Assembly (NCBI GenBank): GCA_024234395.1
Contig: JACKOH010000002.1
Coordinates: forward strand, 372,001-436,000
Reading direction: 5' to 3'
Origin: Pseudomonadales bacterium
GTDB taxonomy: Bacteria; Pseudomonadota; Gammaproteobacteria; Pseudomonadales; Pseudohongiellaceae
Length of the DNA stretch: 64,000 nucleotides
Shown here: in pieces, positions 33,606-42,718 of the stretch
How positions within the stretch are numbered: the first letter of the stretch is position 1
Layout of the letters: the number at the start of each line of letters is the position of its first letter
Notes under the pieces: model-generated
What the model saw: only the letters and a program-made list of their open reading frames with translations
The model's database searches: none
What the model was told of the DNA's origin: nothing
Made by a program: the position numbers and the translations under genes

Positions 33606-36581
33606 TTATTCCTCCTCTGCACTGTCATCAGCCGGCGTCGTTGGCGCATCCCGGGTTATCCTGGCAATCAGTCTGGCACGCTCCGCCGCGATTTCATCGC
33701 GTAGACGCTGATCGGATTCCTGATCATAATAGGGAATACCATCCACCCAGGTGGTCTCGGGTACTGCGTATATCGACAGGGGGTGATCGGACCACAGGAC
33801 CAGATCCGCATCCTTGCCGACCCGGATACTGCCCATTCGATCGTCAAGGTGCAACAGTCTGGCGGGATTCAGGGTGATCATCTTCAGAGCGTCGATTTCG
33901 CTGACGCCACCGTACTTGACTGCCTTGGCCGCTTCCTGATTGAGGCGCCGCGACATCTCCGCGTCGTCCGAATTGATGGCGACCACCACGCCGGCCTGCT
34001 GCATCAATGCCGCATTGTAGGGAATCGCGTAACGCACTTCCCATTTGTAACCCCACCAGTCGGAAAAAGTGGAACCTCCGGCGCCATGCCGTGCCATCTT
34101 GTCCGCCACCTTGTAGCCTTCCAGGATATGGGTGAAGGTGTTGATATTGAAATCGAAGCGGTCCGCCACCTGCATCAGCATGTTGATTTCCGACTGCACG
34201 TAGGAATGCGCCGTCACATAGCGCTCGCCGTTCAGCACTTCAACCATGGCTTCATCGACCAGGTCCCGGCGCGGCGGAATCACATTGCGGCGGGCGGTCA
34301 CCGACAGGCTGTTGTAGTTGTCCCAGGCCTGTTGGTAGGCCTGGGCATTGGTGAAGGCATCCACGAACACCTGTTCAACACCCATCCGGGTCTGGGGGTA
34401 ACGAATGGAAGCAGGATTGGAACTGCGTTTAACATTTTCCCCAAGTGCGAATTTAATGAATTTCGGTGCATCTTCGATGAGCAGCTCCTGCGGTGGTCTG
34501 CCCCAACGCATCTTGATCAGTGCCGACTGGCCGCCTATCGGATTGGCGGAGCCGTGCAGCAACTGGGCCGCCACCACGCCGCCGGCCAGGTCGCGGTAGA
34601 TGTTGATATTTTCTGAATCGACCACGTCCGGCATGCGGACCATGCTGGAATTGGTGGCCCGTTCATTGATATTGAACAGGGCAATATGGGAGTGTTCGTC
34701 AATGATTCCCGGCGTTAGGTGTTTACCACTGCCGTCCACTTCCAGCGCCCCGGCCCCGGGCAGATTACTGCCTACGCCGGCGATCTTTCCGTTCCGGACC
34801 AGCACGTCGGTGACCACTATACCAGCCTCCTCGTTGGTCCAGACCGTGGCGTTCCTGATCAGCAGATCCTGTTGCACCGGCAGGGATTCACGCCCATAGG
34901 CGACAAACGGGTAAAGGACCGGTCCCGGCGCCCCGGTGCTGGAATCATCCGATCCGGAGCCTGTAGCGTCCGCGTTGTCGCCGATCCTTACCAGGGTCCA
35001 GCTGACCGGCGTGCCATCCGGCAGGCTGCCACTGCCGCGCCAGCCATTGTCTTCCGGCCAGCCACTGAGCCGGGTTCTGTTCCCGGTTCCGTCGGTGGCA
35101 AAACTAAGGGAAATGAAATCCCGGGCCAGCTCGATATCAACGTCCCTATCCGGGCCGACCAGAGTCGCTTCCGCCACTTCTTTATTGAACGATAGATCTA
35201 TTTCGTAACTGCGCCCGGCGAGAGACATTCGATAACGACCGGCCCGGTCGGCCTGATCGCTGGCCAGCTGATAACGATGACCCTGAATCCAATTCTCCAG
35301 CAGCACGCTGTCCGGATCCAGCAGCGGTCCGGAACTGACCAGAAAATTGGCCAGTGCACCCGCTACCAGTCGGCCAACCCGGTCATCGACACCGAGCATG
35401 GTGGCCGGGCGCAGGGTCAGGGCCTGAATGGCGGTGGATTCCGGCAGCCCCTTGTCCACGGCTTCGCGAAGCTTGCTCCAGAATTCATCGCCCGCACCCT
35501 TGCTGGTGATCGCAAACGGGATGCCGGCTGCCGCCAGCCGGGCCGGGTTGTAAGGTGCCAGCTCCCAGTGTTTGAGTTCGGCCAGCGAAATCTCATCGCT
35601 TTCCACCAGGTCGTCGACTGCCGGAGCAGCGGGAAAATCGATCGGGATGATCAAAGCCGCTCCGGTGTCACGGATCAGTTCCAGCTGTTTGTAGCTGTCT
35701 CCGGCACTTTTGAAAATATACTGGGTGGCGAATTCATCGCCGACCCGGTCCATGGTCAGTGCCAGCTGCCAGTTGTCCACTTCCATGATCTGCGGAAGCG
35801 ACTGATTGCGGATCCACGCCTCCAGCGACTCGTCCGTGTAGGGCCGCGGCGTCTGGGCCGAAAACCAGTCGGCATCCAGGTAAATCTGGCGCAACAGGGC
35901 TATCGCTCCCATCAACGACCCCGGGACCGACTGCACGGAGGACCCTTTGTCCAGTGAATAGTGAGCGGCCGCATCGGGGACGATTACCGCCTGGTTGGCT
36001 CTCTCGTCTCCCAGCGTAACCAGCGAAGAAGTGCCTCGGGCAATGCCGTCGGCGCGAAAACTCAGGACCGAGGAAAATCCCAGTTCCCGCAGCGACTTCC
36101 GGCTTTCCGCATCGGGACTGAACACACTGCTGGCGCGGAACTGGGACTTGATGGCGTCGTTAACATAAAAGGCACGCTCGCTGGCAAACAGGTTTTCAGC
36201 GGCACCGTTATTGTCGGAGGCCTGCTCCGGCTCTGGCAGGCCATAGTCGGAATAGATGTCGATCAGACCGGGATAGACATAGCGTCCGGTAAGATCGATG
36301 GTGAAGTATCCGGCCGGGACTTCACCATCAGCCGCCACGCGGTCAATTTTTCCTTCGCTGATCAGCAGTGTGCCGTTTTCCAGCAGTTCACCATTGGCCT
36401 GATAAATGTTGGCATTGGTGAAGGCGAACGCATCGCGTCGCTGGTCGGCGACACCGTTGGGAGTAAAATTGTCCTGCCCGAACAGGGTGTTCGGGCCTGA
36501 CACAACGGCTGCAGTCACACCCAGAAGCGCAATCAGCAGGCTACGGTTTCGAAATCGTTCGATCGGGCGGACTGTTTTCAT
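33606..36581 (-). CDS. Large exported double amidohydrolase-domain protein
   Basis: A protein of 991 residues from ATG 36581 (TTG one codon earlier is open; GAGGG lies upstream of ATG). A signal segment near residues 14-33 is followed by two amidohydrolase units. In the first, YVYPGLIDIYSDYGLPEP lacks HxH; in the second, HLTPGIIDEHSHIALF has it, along with GQSALIKMRWG, TFTHILEGYKVADKMARHG and VAINSDDAEMSRR. The last composite region is MGSIRVGKDADLVLWSDHPL. So one lobe looks catalytic and the other a pseudo-enzyme. The next gene starts 3 bases after its stop: the pair is co-translated and probably forms a complex acting outside the cytoplasm. Confidence 0.8.
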   Translation of the reverse strand: MKTVRPIERFRNRSLLIALLGVTAAVVSGPNTLFGQDNFTPNGVADQRRDAFAFTNANIYQANGELLENGTLLISEGKIDRVAADGEVPAGYFTIDLTGRYVYPGLIDIYSDYGLPEPEQASDNNGAAENLFASERAFYVNDAIKSQFRASSVFSPDAESRKSLRELGFSSVLSFRADGIARGTSSLVTLGDERANQAVIVPDAAAHYSLDKGSSVQSVPGSLMGAIALLRQIYLDADWFSAQTPRPYTDESLEAWIRNQSLPQIMEVDNWQLALTMDRVGDEFATQYIFKSAGDSYKQLELIRDTGAALIIPIDFPAAPAVDDLVESDEISLAELKHWELAPYNPARLAAAGIPFAITSKGAGDEFWSKLREAVDKGLPESTAIQALTLRPATMLGVDDRVGRLVAGALANFLVSSGPLLDPDSVLLENWIQGHRYQLASDQADRAGRYRMSLAGRSYEIDLSFNKEVAEATLVGPDRDVDIELARDFISLSFATDGTGNRTRLSGWPEDNGWRGSGSLPDGTPVSWTLVRIGDNADATGSGSDDSSTGAPGPVLYPFVAYGRESLPVQQDLLIRNATVWTNEEAGIVVTDVLVRNGKIAGVGSNLPGAGALEVDGSGKHLTPGIIDEHSHIALFNINERATNSSMVRMPDVVDSENINIYRDLAGGVVAAQLLHGSANPIGGQSALIKMRWGRPPQELLIEDAPKFIKFALGENVKRSSNPASIRYPQTRMGVEQVFVDAFTNAQAYQQAWDNYNSLSVTARRNVIPPRRDLVDEAMVEVLNGERYVTAHSYVQSEINMLMQVADRFDFNINTFTHILEGYKVADKMARHGAGGSTFSDWWGYKWEVRYAIPYNAALMQQAGVVVAINSDDAEMSRRLNQEAAKAVKYGGVSEIDALKMITLNPARLLHLDDRMGSIRVGKDADLVLWSDHPLSIYAVPETTWVDGIPYYDQESDQRLRDEIAAERARLIARITRDAPTTPADDSAEEE

Positions 36582-36647
36582 CAAGGCGGACCCTCTGTTG
36601 CAGCATAAAAACAGCGTCCCTGCCAGGTCTGAATCTTCCTAAAAGGA

Positions 36648-36663
36648 ACCTGTCCCTATTTAA
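36648..36663. repeat. Half copy of the REP/RAYT-like repeat
   Basis: ACCTGTCCCTATTTAA matches the arm TCTGTCCCTATTTA of the inverted repeat at 6648-6736. No opposing arm is visible, and a second partial TATTTA follows at 36670-36675. It ends just after the NIPSNAP gene's stop codon. Confidence 0.5.
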
Positions 36664-36668
36664 TGTGC

Positions 36669-37148
36669 CTATTTAAGGTGTGAGTAGTCGGTGTTACTCA
36701 TCATGTACACTTCGGCCGAGACCTGCACCGGATATTTTTCCCGCAGCGCCAGCCATTCGGCATCGGTACGGAAGGCGTCCCAGACTTCGGTGCGGTGGGC
36801 GCGGTCACGGTAGGCCAGCATCCAGACCAGGGTATTGGGATCGTCCAGCCGTTGCCAGACAGCAATCACCTCGGCTCCGAGTCGTTCAAAAATCGCCACT
36901 TCCTGCTCCCGGAACCGCTGATGCAGCTCGGCAATACCATGATTGCCGTTTTCATCCGGCTGCGCCGTGTACATGCGCAATTCGAAGCACCGGGCGTCGG
37001 CAGCGACATTGGCCGAAAATTCGGCCGGCAACTGCCCTGCCGGGCCACAGGGAAGTGGCATCTGCTGTGCCCAGGCGACACCGGTAAGGAAGACGCCTGC
37101 CAGGGAAAGGAAAGAGGTTGCTATCATGGCCATGAGGATTTTTTTCAT
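36669..37148 (-). CDS. Exported NIPSNAP-domain protein
   Basis: A protein of 159 residues. The signal peptide ends AWAQQ. The mature part has CFELRMYTAQP, then GIAELHQRFREQEVAIFERLG, IAVWQRLDDPNTLVWMLAYRD and a DAFRTDAEWLALREKY end, the ferredoxin-like dimeric fold of NIPSNAP proteins, whose function is poorly defined. GGAGACA lies before ATG 37148. Export is not typical of the family. Neighbours, the double amidohydrolase gene and the exported methyltransferase gene, are on the same strand and are also exported. Confidence 0.85.
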   Translation of the reverse strand: MKKILMAMIATSFLSLAGVFLTGVAWAQQMPLPCGPAGQLPAEFSANVAADARCFELRMYTAQPDENGNHGIAELHQRFREQEVAIFERLGAEVIAVWQRLDDPNTLVWMLAYRDRAHRTEVWDAFRTDAEWLALREKYPVQVSAEVYMMSNTDYSHLK

Positions 37149-37423
37149 TATTGTCTCCAGAGCGCGGCTATACCGCGTTGATCAGAAATTACCGTGTTCC
37201 GTGCCGGCCCGTTGACTGCCAGTGTTTCGGCAGGGAACCGGGTCCGACAGGAAAACGGCTTGGGTCAATTTTCAGCCGCTTCTTCACAAGCGGAATGCGT
37301 TTCCTGCTGTTTCAAAAATACTCTATTGTAAAACTATGGTTTTAAAACCAAACAGATTCATAACCAGCCTGTTGCAATCCAGCCCCGGCGAACCGGCGCT
37401 GTATCCGGTCATTCAGGACAGCT

Positions 37424-38185
37424 CTACTTACGGAACAGTACGACAAACTTGCTGGTCTGCCCCTGGATCGATGAGTCAAAAACGCTGTTATCCAGCGGAT
37501 CGTCAGCATTCTTGTGCAGGTTTGAAGTCCTCAGCACGGACAGCCCCGCGCCTTCCGCATAACCGGTAACGACTTCCTCACGGATCCGGTGCAGGGTACC
37601 GCCGACTTCCACACCCGAGCCGGCGGGACCGATGTGATCGATAGCCAGGAACAGGCCACCGGGTTTCAGAATCCGGGCAATTTCCGCGAATGCAGTTTCC
37701 CCGTCACCCAGCGACTCCCCGTTGGGCATGTAGCCCAGCTCATGAGGACCGAGAATCCAGGTCACCATGTCCATTGAGTTGTCCGCCGCTTCCAGGGTAT
37801 TGAAGTTGGTTCGTGACACGCGCACGTTGGACAGGCGGCCGTCCACCCGCTGCGCTACCGAATCACCCAGAAAACTGTCGAACGAGGGCGGATTGTGCAT
37901 GACTACCTCACCTGCGGGTCCTACCGCCCGGCTCAGGATCTCGGTGTAGTAACCTCCACCGGCTTCCAGTTCAAAAACCGTCATGCCCCGTTGCAGCCCG
38001 GCGAAGGCCAGCACTTCAAGTGGCATGCGCCGCGCGTCATCTGCCGCATCGGCTTCGGGCCGGTCGCCATGCACCAGGGCATCGGCCACCAGGTCGGCAC
38101 TCGTCTGCTGGGCGCCGGCTCCCAGACTTGCCATCAGCAGGCCGGCTCCAAACACAGGTAAAATCACATTCTTGATTATTTTCAT
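37424..38185 (-). CDS. Exported class I SAM-methyltransferase-fold protein (paralogue)
   Basis: A protein of 253 residues with a signal peptide ending LGAGAQQ. It has the same layout as the protein at 6734: MTVFELEAGGGYYTEILSRAV (SAM loop with GGGYY), MHNPPSFDSFLG, a middle strand VTWILGPHELGYMP, then GGLFLAIDHIGPAG and a final FVVLFRK. It lacks the N-terminal PEKII motif seen in the paralogue. Methyl acceptor unknown; an exported location is again at odds with cytosolic SAM supply. Confidence 0.75.
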   Translation of the reverse strand: MKIIKNVILPVFGAGLLMASLGAGAQQTSADLVADALVHGDRPEADAADDARRMPLEVLAFAGLQRGMTVFELEAGGGYYTEILSRAVGPAGEVVMHNPPSFDSFLGDSVAQRVDGRLSNVRVSRTNFNTLEAADNSMDMVTWILGPHELGYMPNGESLGDGETAFAEIARILKPGGLFLAIDHIGPAGSGVEVGGTLHRIREEVVTGYAEGAGLSVLRTSNLHKNADDPLDNSVFDSSIQGQTSKFVVLFRK

Positions 38186-38387
38186 CTGCTAGTCCTGACT
38201 GTTGTAGTGATATTCGAGGAACCTAGTGTAGGGGGAAAAGCTGGCAAACTCCATGTCTGGCCGGCCGTCAGCGTCGCCTTTCAGGACCAAATGCCGGCCA
38301 GGCGGGTTCAGCGCTAGGCAGCGCCGCAGGTTTTCCTCACCGGGCATAAGCGCTAGACTTGACGCGTTTCAAATCAGAGCAAGTGAC

Positions 38388-39545
38388 ATGTTCCGACGAC
38401 TGAGCGATTGCCATAACGTGAGCGACCTGCGCCTGCTGGCTAAGCAGCGCCTGCCCGGCCCCATTTTCCACTACATCGACGGGGCTGCGGACGACGAAGT
38501 CACCTACCGTCGCAATACGTCTGCCTTCGAGGAGTGCGACCTGGTCCCGCGGGTGCTGGCCGGGGTGGAGGATGTGGACATGTCGGTAACCGTCATGGGC
38601 CAGCAGTTACAGATGCCGGTGTTCTGCTCACCCACGGCGCTGCAGCGGCTTTTTCATCGGGACGGGGAGCGCGCCGTGGCCCGTGCGGCGGAGAAATTCG
38701 GTACCCTGTTCGGCGTCTCCGCCCTGGGCACGGTCTCGCTCAGGGAAATCGGCGCAATGATATCGACGCCGAAACTGTTTCAGTTCTATTTTCACAAGGA
38801 TCGTGGACTCAATGACGCGATGGTGGAACGTGCCCAGGCGGCCGGCTTCAACGCCCTGGCTCTGACCGTGGATACCATTACCGGTGGCAACCGGGAGCGG
38901 GATCTGTACACCGGTTTCACTTCACCGCCGAAGCTGACCCTGAAAAGCCTGATGAGTTTTGCCGTGCATCCGGGCTGGGCGCTGGACTACTTCTTCGGGG
39001 AGGCATTCGAGCTGGCAGAGCTGAAGGATTTCGTCAAGCAGGGATCCAACGTGGCGGTTTCCATCGGCGACTACTTTGCCACCATGCTGGATCAGTCCAT
39101 GAACTGGAACGACGCGGAAGCGTTGCGGGCCAGATGGGGTGGACCGTTCTGCCTGAAGGGAATCATGAGCGTCGAGGACGCCCGCAAGGCGGTGGATATC
39201 GGCGCCGACGCCATCATGGTGTCCAATCATGGCGGCCGGCAGCTGGATGGATCCCGATCGCCGTTCGACCAGATCGCCGAAATCAGCGATGCGGTGGGAG
39301 ACCGGATCGACGTCATCCTTGACGGTGGCATCCGGCGCGGCACGCATGTTCTGAAAGCACTGGCGGCGGGTGCCAAAGCCTGCTCGGGCGGCCGGCTCTA
39401 CCTCTATGCCCTGGCGGCGGCAGGCCAGCCGGGAGTCGAGCGGGCCCTGCACAACCTGAAGGTGGAAATCGAACGGGACATGAAGCTGATGGGCGTAACC
39501 CGGATCGATCAGCTGCAGCGGGACATGTTGCGTTACCGGACCTGA
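38388..39545 (+). CDS. FMN-dependent alpha-hydroxyacid dehydrogenase/oxidase (LldD-like)
   Basis: A protein of 385 residues from ATG 38388; an upstream in-frame ATG at 38253 gives a non-homologous leader. FMN and active-site landmarks: HYIDGAADDEVTYRRN at the N-terminus, MPVFCSPTALQRLF, SNHGGRQLDGSRSPFDQI with the catalytic His, and DGGIRRGTHVLKALAAGAKA for FMN phosphate. In oxidases of this family the segment after AGAKA usually reads GRPYLW; here it is CSGGRLYLYAL. It oxidises L-lactate or other L-2-hydroxyacids. Together with the D-2-hydroxyacid dehydrogenase at 5-6 kb it shows hydroxyacid metabolism in the organism. Confidence 0.85.
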   Translation: MFRRLSDCHNVSDLRLLAKQRLPGPIFHYIDGAADDEVTYRRNTSAFEECDLVPRVLAGVEDVDMSVTVMGQQLQMPVFCSPTALQRLFHRDGERAVARAAEKFGTLFGVSALGTVSLREIGAMISTPKLFQFYFHKDRGLNDAMVERAQAAGFNALALTVDTITGGNRERDLYTGFTSPPKLTLKSLMSFAVHPGWALDYFFGEAFELAELKDFVKQGSNVAVSIGDYFATMLDQSMNWNDAEALRARWGGPFCLKGIMSVEDARKAVDIGADAIMVSNHGGRQLDGSRSPFDQIAEISDAVGDRIDVILDGGIRRGTHVLKALAAGAKACSGGRLYLYALAAAGQPGVERALHNLKVEIERDMKLMGVTRIDQLQRDMLRYRT

Positions 39546-39546
39546 C

Positions 39547-39930
39547 TCAGACGCCGTCGCAGTTCACCTTGAACATGGCCTGATTGTCCCGTATCCCGAT
39601 GAAGTCCACGTAGCCCTGGTCACCAATGGGAATCCTGCTGCCGGCGGCGGCATCGTCCCTGGAGTTCGCCAGATCGTACCAGACCCGGCCGCGCTGGAAC
39701 TGCCGGACCCCGAAGCTGGTTGTCCCGTTACACAGTTGCACTGCTTCTCCGATTTCCAGCAGCAGGTCGGGCACGCCATCGATATTGCCGTCGAAACGAC
39801 TCTTGAGCCGCACATAGTCTTCCTGCAGGGTCTGCGACAGGGTGGCGACCCGGTCTGTGTTGGAGGAAGTGTTCTCCACCAGCTCGTTCAACCCCATCAG
39901 ACGCTGATTGAGTGGATCCTCCTGTTTCAA
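39547..39930 (-). CDS. Hypothetical protein, small, unassigned
   Basis: An open frame of 127 residues whose stop lies one base from the preceding rightward gene's stop. It has the sequence features of a real protein (mixed alpha/beta, ending QGYVDFIGIRDNQAMFKV plus a C-terminal Cys) but no recognised domain and no clear start: TTG 39930 has only GGGGA directly adjacent, and ATG 39897 has a distant AGGAGG (20 bases). There is no signal peptide. Function unknown. Confidence 0.4.
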   Translation of the reverse strand: MKQEDPLNQRLMGLNELVENTSSNTDRVATLSQTLQEDYVRLKSRFDGNIDGVPDLLLEIGEAVQLCNGTTSFGVRQFQRGRVWYDLANSRDDAAAGSRIPIGDQGYVDFIGIRDNQAMFKVNCDGV

Positions 39931-40051
39931 TCCCCGATCAGCGCTGTAACCATCGTTTCCGCGGTGCAGGCAGACCGATTTTCAACCCCCTCACAGCCGA
40001 CTGCAGCGTTTCCTTTGTCCTGCTGCCCTCTGAGTCTGACCCCTGGCAGTT

Positions 40052-40609
40052 TTAAAGCGGCTTCCTGCCCCGCTCCCAGTCGGCACGCAACAGCCCGTAG
40101 AGAATGATATCTTCAGGCCGGCCCCATCGGAGCACCTGCTGTCGCTGGGTCCCTTCATAGTCCATTCCCAGCTTCTCCAGCACCCGCGCCGAAGCCGGAT
40201 TGCGCCTGAATACCCGGGCAAACACGCGTTGCAGACCCAGGCCGTCGAAGGCGAATGTCAGCACCGCACGACCCGCTTCGGTACAGTAGCCCCGCCCCCA
40301 GTAGGGCAGTCCAACCCAATAGCCCAGTTCACCAAGAAAGCCGCGATCCAGCACCATGCCCATGGCGCCCAACAGCTCGCCGCTGCCTTTCAGAACCATC
40401 GCGTAGGTCATTTCCTCGCCAGCCTTGAACGCCTCGGCATGGCCGGCAATCCAGGCTTCCGCCATCCCATCTTCATAGGGGTGCGGCATGTTGGCGGTGG
40501 TGTCTGCCACCTCCCAGGCACCGGCCAGGCGCTGCACAGCGGCACTGTCTTCCAGTTGGAAGGGGCGCAGTAACAGTCGCTCAGTCGACAGTTCAGGCTG
40601 CTTCAGCAT
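40052..40609 (-). CDS. GNAT N-acetyltransferase (RimJ/RimL-like)
   Basis: A protein of 185 residues. Start region LSTERLLLRPFQLEDSAAV, middle LGAMGMVLDRGFLGELGYWV, acetyl-CoA loop YWGRGYCTEAGRAVLTFAF and the last strand RVFRRNPASARVLEKLGM are the standard RimJ/RimL motifs. Such enzymes acetylate N-termini of ribosomal proteins or small amines; the target is not deducible. ATG 40609 has no clear ribosome site, and the start of element A lies only 16 bases upstream, so the promoter is probably inside or replaced by that repeat. Confidence 0.8.
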   Translation of the reverse strand: MLKQPELSTERLLLRPFQLEDSAAVQRLAGAWEVADTTANMPHPYEDGMAEAWIAGHAEAFKAGEEMTYAMVLKGSGELLGAMGMVLDRGFLGELGYWVGLPYWGRGYCTEAGRAVLTFAFDGLGLQRVFARVFRRNPASARVLEKLGMDYEGTQRQQVLRWGRPEDIILYGLLRADWERGRKPL

Positions 40610-40624
40610 GAGGAGATGATCCGG

Positions 40625-40894
40625 TTAAGGAACCTCTGCATAATTATGAAACTGCTCTGCGGGAGTCTGTCCGGCACTGCCGCCAGGCGTCGTGCACAGG
40701 GAATGGCCGTAGCCCCTGCCAAGCGCGACAACAACACAGCAGCGCCCGACAGGCCCCGCCCGGCGGGGCCTTCAGACGAGCCCACTGACTTCGTTGACTT
40801 GCCTTGGCAGGCCGACGCATGCCGGCGGCAAGTCGCCTCGTCAGTGAACTCGTCTGAAGGCCAGAGCGATTTCATAATTAATCAGATTCCTTAA
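40625..40894. repeat. Element A, copy 1: ~270-bp structured dispersed repeat
   Basis: Imperfect terminal inverted repeats: left TTAAGGAACCTCTG then ATAATTATGAAA, right end reading back TTAAGGAATCTG then ATTAATTATGAAA. Internally, 40767-40789 pairs with 40840-40862 (21 of 23 positions), and 40669-40682 pairs weakly with 40737-40750. It matches copy 2 at 47903-48170 over its whole length in the same orientation. Short frames inside the element on both strands are conserved between copies but only because the DNA is; they lack ribosome sites. No transposase is present, so it would be a non-autonomous element. Confidence 0.85.
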
Positions 40895-41172
40895 GTATTA
40901 AAATGTCGGTTCCGCTCCGCTCAGGATCAGTACCAGCATGACGGCCATCCAGGAACACGTGTCCAGTAAATCCGGTACCACATCACTCGATCCTGCGCAG
41001 CTGCAGTGTTTCTTGCGCACAAGGAGTTCATCAAATGTTCCGCAGGGAAATCCCTGGATGGTAAACTCTCGACATCAATGTCGCGGCCACTGACTCCGAA
41101 GACCGGATTCCGGGGTCTGACAGCAGCGGCTGAGCGCACCGATAAGCAGATGCCATCGACTAGGAGAAATTT
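40895..41172. other. Leader of the orphan ferritin gene, no gene seen
   Basis: Bases between element A and the EncFtn gene hold no convincing coding frame. GGAGAAATTT just before 41173 is its ribosome site. A modest GC hairpin near 41097-41122 (CCGAAGACCGGATTCCGG) may lie in the mRNA leader. No iron-box could be recognised. Confidence 0.35.
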
Positions 41173-41460
41173 ATGGCAAACGAAGGATATCACGAGCCCG
41201 TTGAAGAATTGTCCAGTGAAACCCGGGACATGCACCGCGCCATCACTTCACTGATGGAAGAACTGGAAGCCGTCGACTGGTACAACCAGCGGGTCGATGT
41301 CTGCAAGGATGAGGAACTGAAGGCTATTCTCGCCCACAACCGCGATGAGGAAATGGAACACGCTGCCATGACCCTGGAATGGATCCGTCGCAACTGGCCA
41401 AAGTTTGATGAAGAACTGCGTGATTACCTTTTTACGGACAAGCCCATTGCCCATAAGTAA
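41173..41460 (+). CDS. Encapsulated-ferritin-type protein (EncFtn), without cargo peptide
   Basis: A protein of 95 residues that follows the EncFtn pattern closely: HEPVEELSSETRDMHRAITS, MEELEAVDWYNQRVD and AILAHNRDEEMEHAAMTLEW. By recall of the Rhodospirillum rubrum EncFtn, ferroxidase residues Glu32, Glu62 and His65 correspond to Glu30, Glu60 and His63 here, all present. The enzyme oxidises Fe(II) at a dimer interface. In known systems a longer C-terminus carries an encapsulation peptide and an encapsulin gene follows; here the protein stops at FTDKPIAHK and the next features are a MITE and an unrelated gene on the other strand. Iron oxidation without a shell, or a shell elsewhere, is implied. 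Confidence 0.9.
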   Translation: MANEGYHEPVEELSSETRDMHRAITSLMEELEAVDWYNQRVDVCKDEELKAILAHNRDEEMEHAAMTLEWIRRNWPKFDEELRDYLFTDKPIAHK

Positions 41461-41508
41461 ATTAGGTGGAATGCATCAGTGCCGCCAGGAAGAAATTCAT
41501 GCATAGGT

Positions 41509-41656
41509 CTAACCGCCTGTTGAAAAGTCCTCAGCTGGCATAATAAGGCGATAAAATCTGGCTTAAAACGCTCATTTACGGCGTGTAAACTGCGCTTTTT
41601 CGTCAGATTTTGCCCCTTCCAGCGGTCACCTAAGGGTTTTCCAACTGGCTGCTAAG
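41509..41656. repeat. Element B, copy 1 (diverged MITE)
   Basis: Left end CTAACCGCCTGTTGAAAAGT and right end CTAAGGGTTTTCCAACTGGC are diverged inverted ends. The core ATAAAATCTGGCTTAAAAC, CTCATTTACGGCGTGTAAAC, and GCGCTTTTTCGTCAGATTTT matches the better preserved copy at 62984-63130. The right end supplies the stop codon region of the methyltransferase gene at 41652. It starts 48 bases after the EncFtn stop. Confidence 0.8.
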
Positions 41657-42548
41657 CCAATCTGGTACCCGCGATCTCACCTCGCTGAATTTTCTTTGAT
41701 ACATTCTTGAATTGGGCAAAAGGCCCTAAATGTTCATTTTCTTTTAATGTAACTTCATCCAGACTTATGCCTGCCAATGAAAAGGCAGAATTGAGATTTT
41801 CAACAGTGAGATACGGGTCGTAGGCCCATTTCTTTTGCCAATTGTGAGCTGCGATCTTGCCAAGCGCCTGGGACTCTGAGTCATTCATTCCAAGGGCTGC
41901 TGCCGCGATTATCAGCTCCTGTTTGGCCTTTTGAATCCTTGAATCGCTGATTGCGGGGCTTTTCACGGCCTCACTTGTCGCAATATTTGCTGACATTAAG
42001 ATTTTCCCTCCAGGGTTCAGGATACTTGCCCAAGCATTGATTACGTCCTGCCTGTCGGCCTTTACAAAGAAAGTAAGAAATGAATGGGCGATGATGGCGT
42101 CGACTGGTTCGATGTCGACCTTGCGTATATCGCCCTCAATTGTCTCAATTTCAAGGCCCAGGTACTCCGCCAGAATACGATTTTGTATCAAAGTGGTTCT
42201 ACAGCGGTCCATCAATAAGATTTCCGGCTTTGCATTGACAATACTGAATATTGTGCATACCAGAGCGAGTAGCCCGGTGTCCGCAGCTCCTGAAATTAGC
42301 ACCCGTGTTCTGCCCTGATCAACCAGGTCAGTTAAATGGTGCTTAAAAAATTCCAGTCCCGCGGGCAGCGCACCCTCCTTCTTTATTAATCTTACCAGGC
42401 TCCAACAGCGGTGATACTCCTGGCACCCATGTTGGGAACGACATAGCAATGGAGCCCAACTCCAGGAAAATCGAGCCAGTAGATCCAGTGGTTCAATCAA
42501 TGCTGGAAATTTGAATCCTTCCTGCGTCTCAGGGATATTATTTGTCAT
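41652..42548 (-). CDS. SAM-dependent methyltransferase-like protein, last gene of the island operon
   Basis: A protein of 298 residues from ATG 42548 (an upstream ATG at 42617 adds 23 residues with no ribosome site). A Rossmann-type core is visible: RTRVLISGAADTGLLALVC (SAM loop), EILLMDRCRTTLIQNRILAE with the acidic residue after strand two, IETIEGDIRKVD, then DAIIAHSFLTFF and SILNPGGKILMSANI. The N-terminus, rich in Trp and Cys (FSWSWAPLLCRSQHGC), looks like a substrate lid. No membrane segments or signal. It lies 159 bases below the TctA-TctB gene. Acceptor unknown; it could modify the product of the ATP-grasp ligase. Confidence 0.65.
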   Translation of the reverse strand: MTNNIPETQEGFKFPALIEPLDLLARFSWSWAPLLCRSQHGCQEYHRCWSLVRLIKKEGALPAGLEFFKHHLTDLVDQGRTRVLISGAADTGLLALVCTIFSIVNAKPEILLMDRCRTTLIQNRILAEYLGLEIETIEGDIRKVDIEPVDAIIAHSFLTFFVKADRQDVINAWASILNPGGKILMSANIATSEAVKSPAISDSRIQKAKQELIIAAAALGMNDSESQALGKIAAHNWQKKWAYDPYLTVENLNSAFSLAGISLDEVTLKENEHLGPFAQFKNVSKKIQRGEIAGTRLA

Positions 42549-42718
42549 TGTCTTCAAGCAAATTCCTGTCAAAATCGAGCCAGCCAGCCTGCTAATCGTT
42601 CGATAAAAAAACGACATCTGATATCACTGCTGTCCCATAACTATGGATTAAAAATGGCCTGAATCTCAACAAGTTTTTACAATGGACGTGCCATCAAACA
42701 CTGTAATAACAGGGACAT

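Noticed and set aside
40603..40875. Open frame of 90 codons (minus strand) similar to one at 47917-48159
   Set aside because: Both lie inside element A. Opposite-strand frames are conserved equally, no ribosome sites exist, and the DNA structure explains the similarity.
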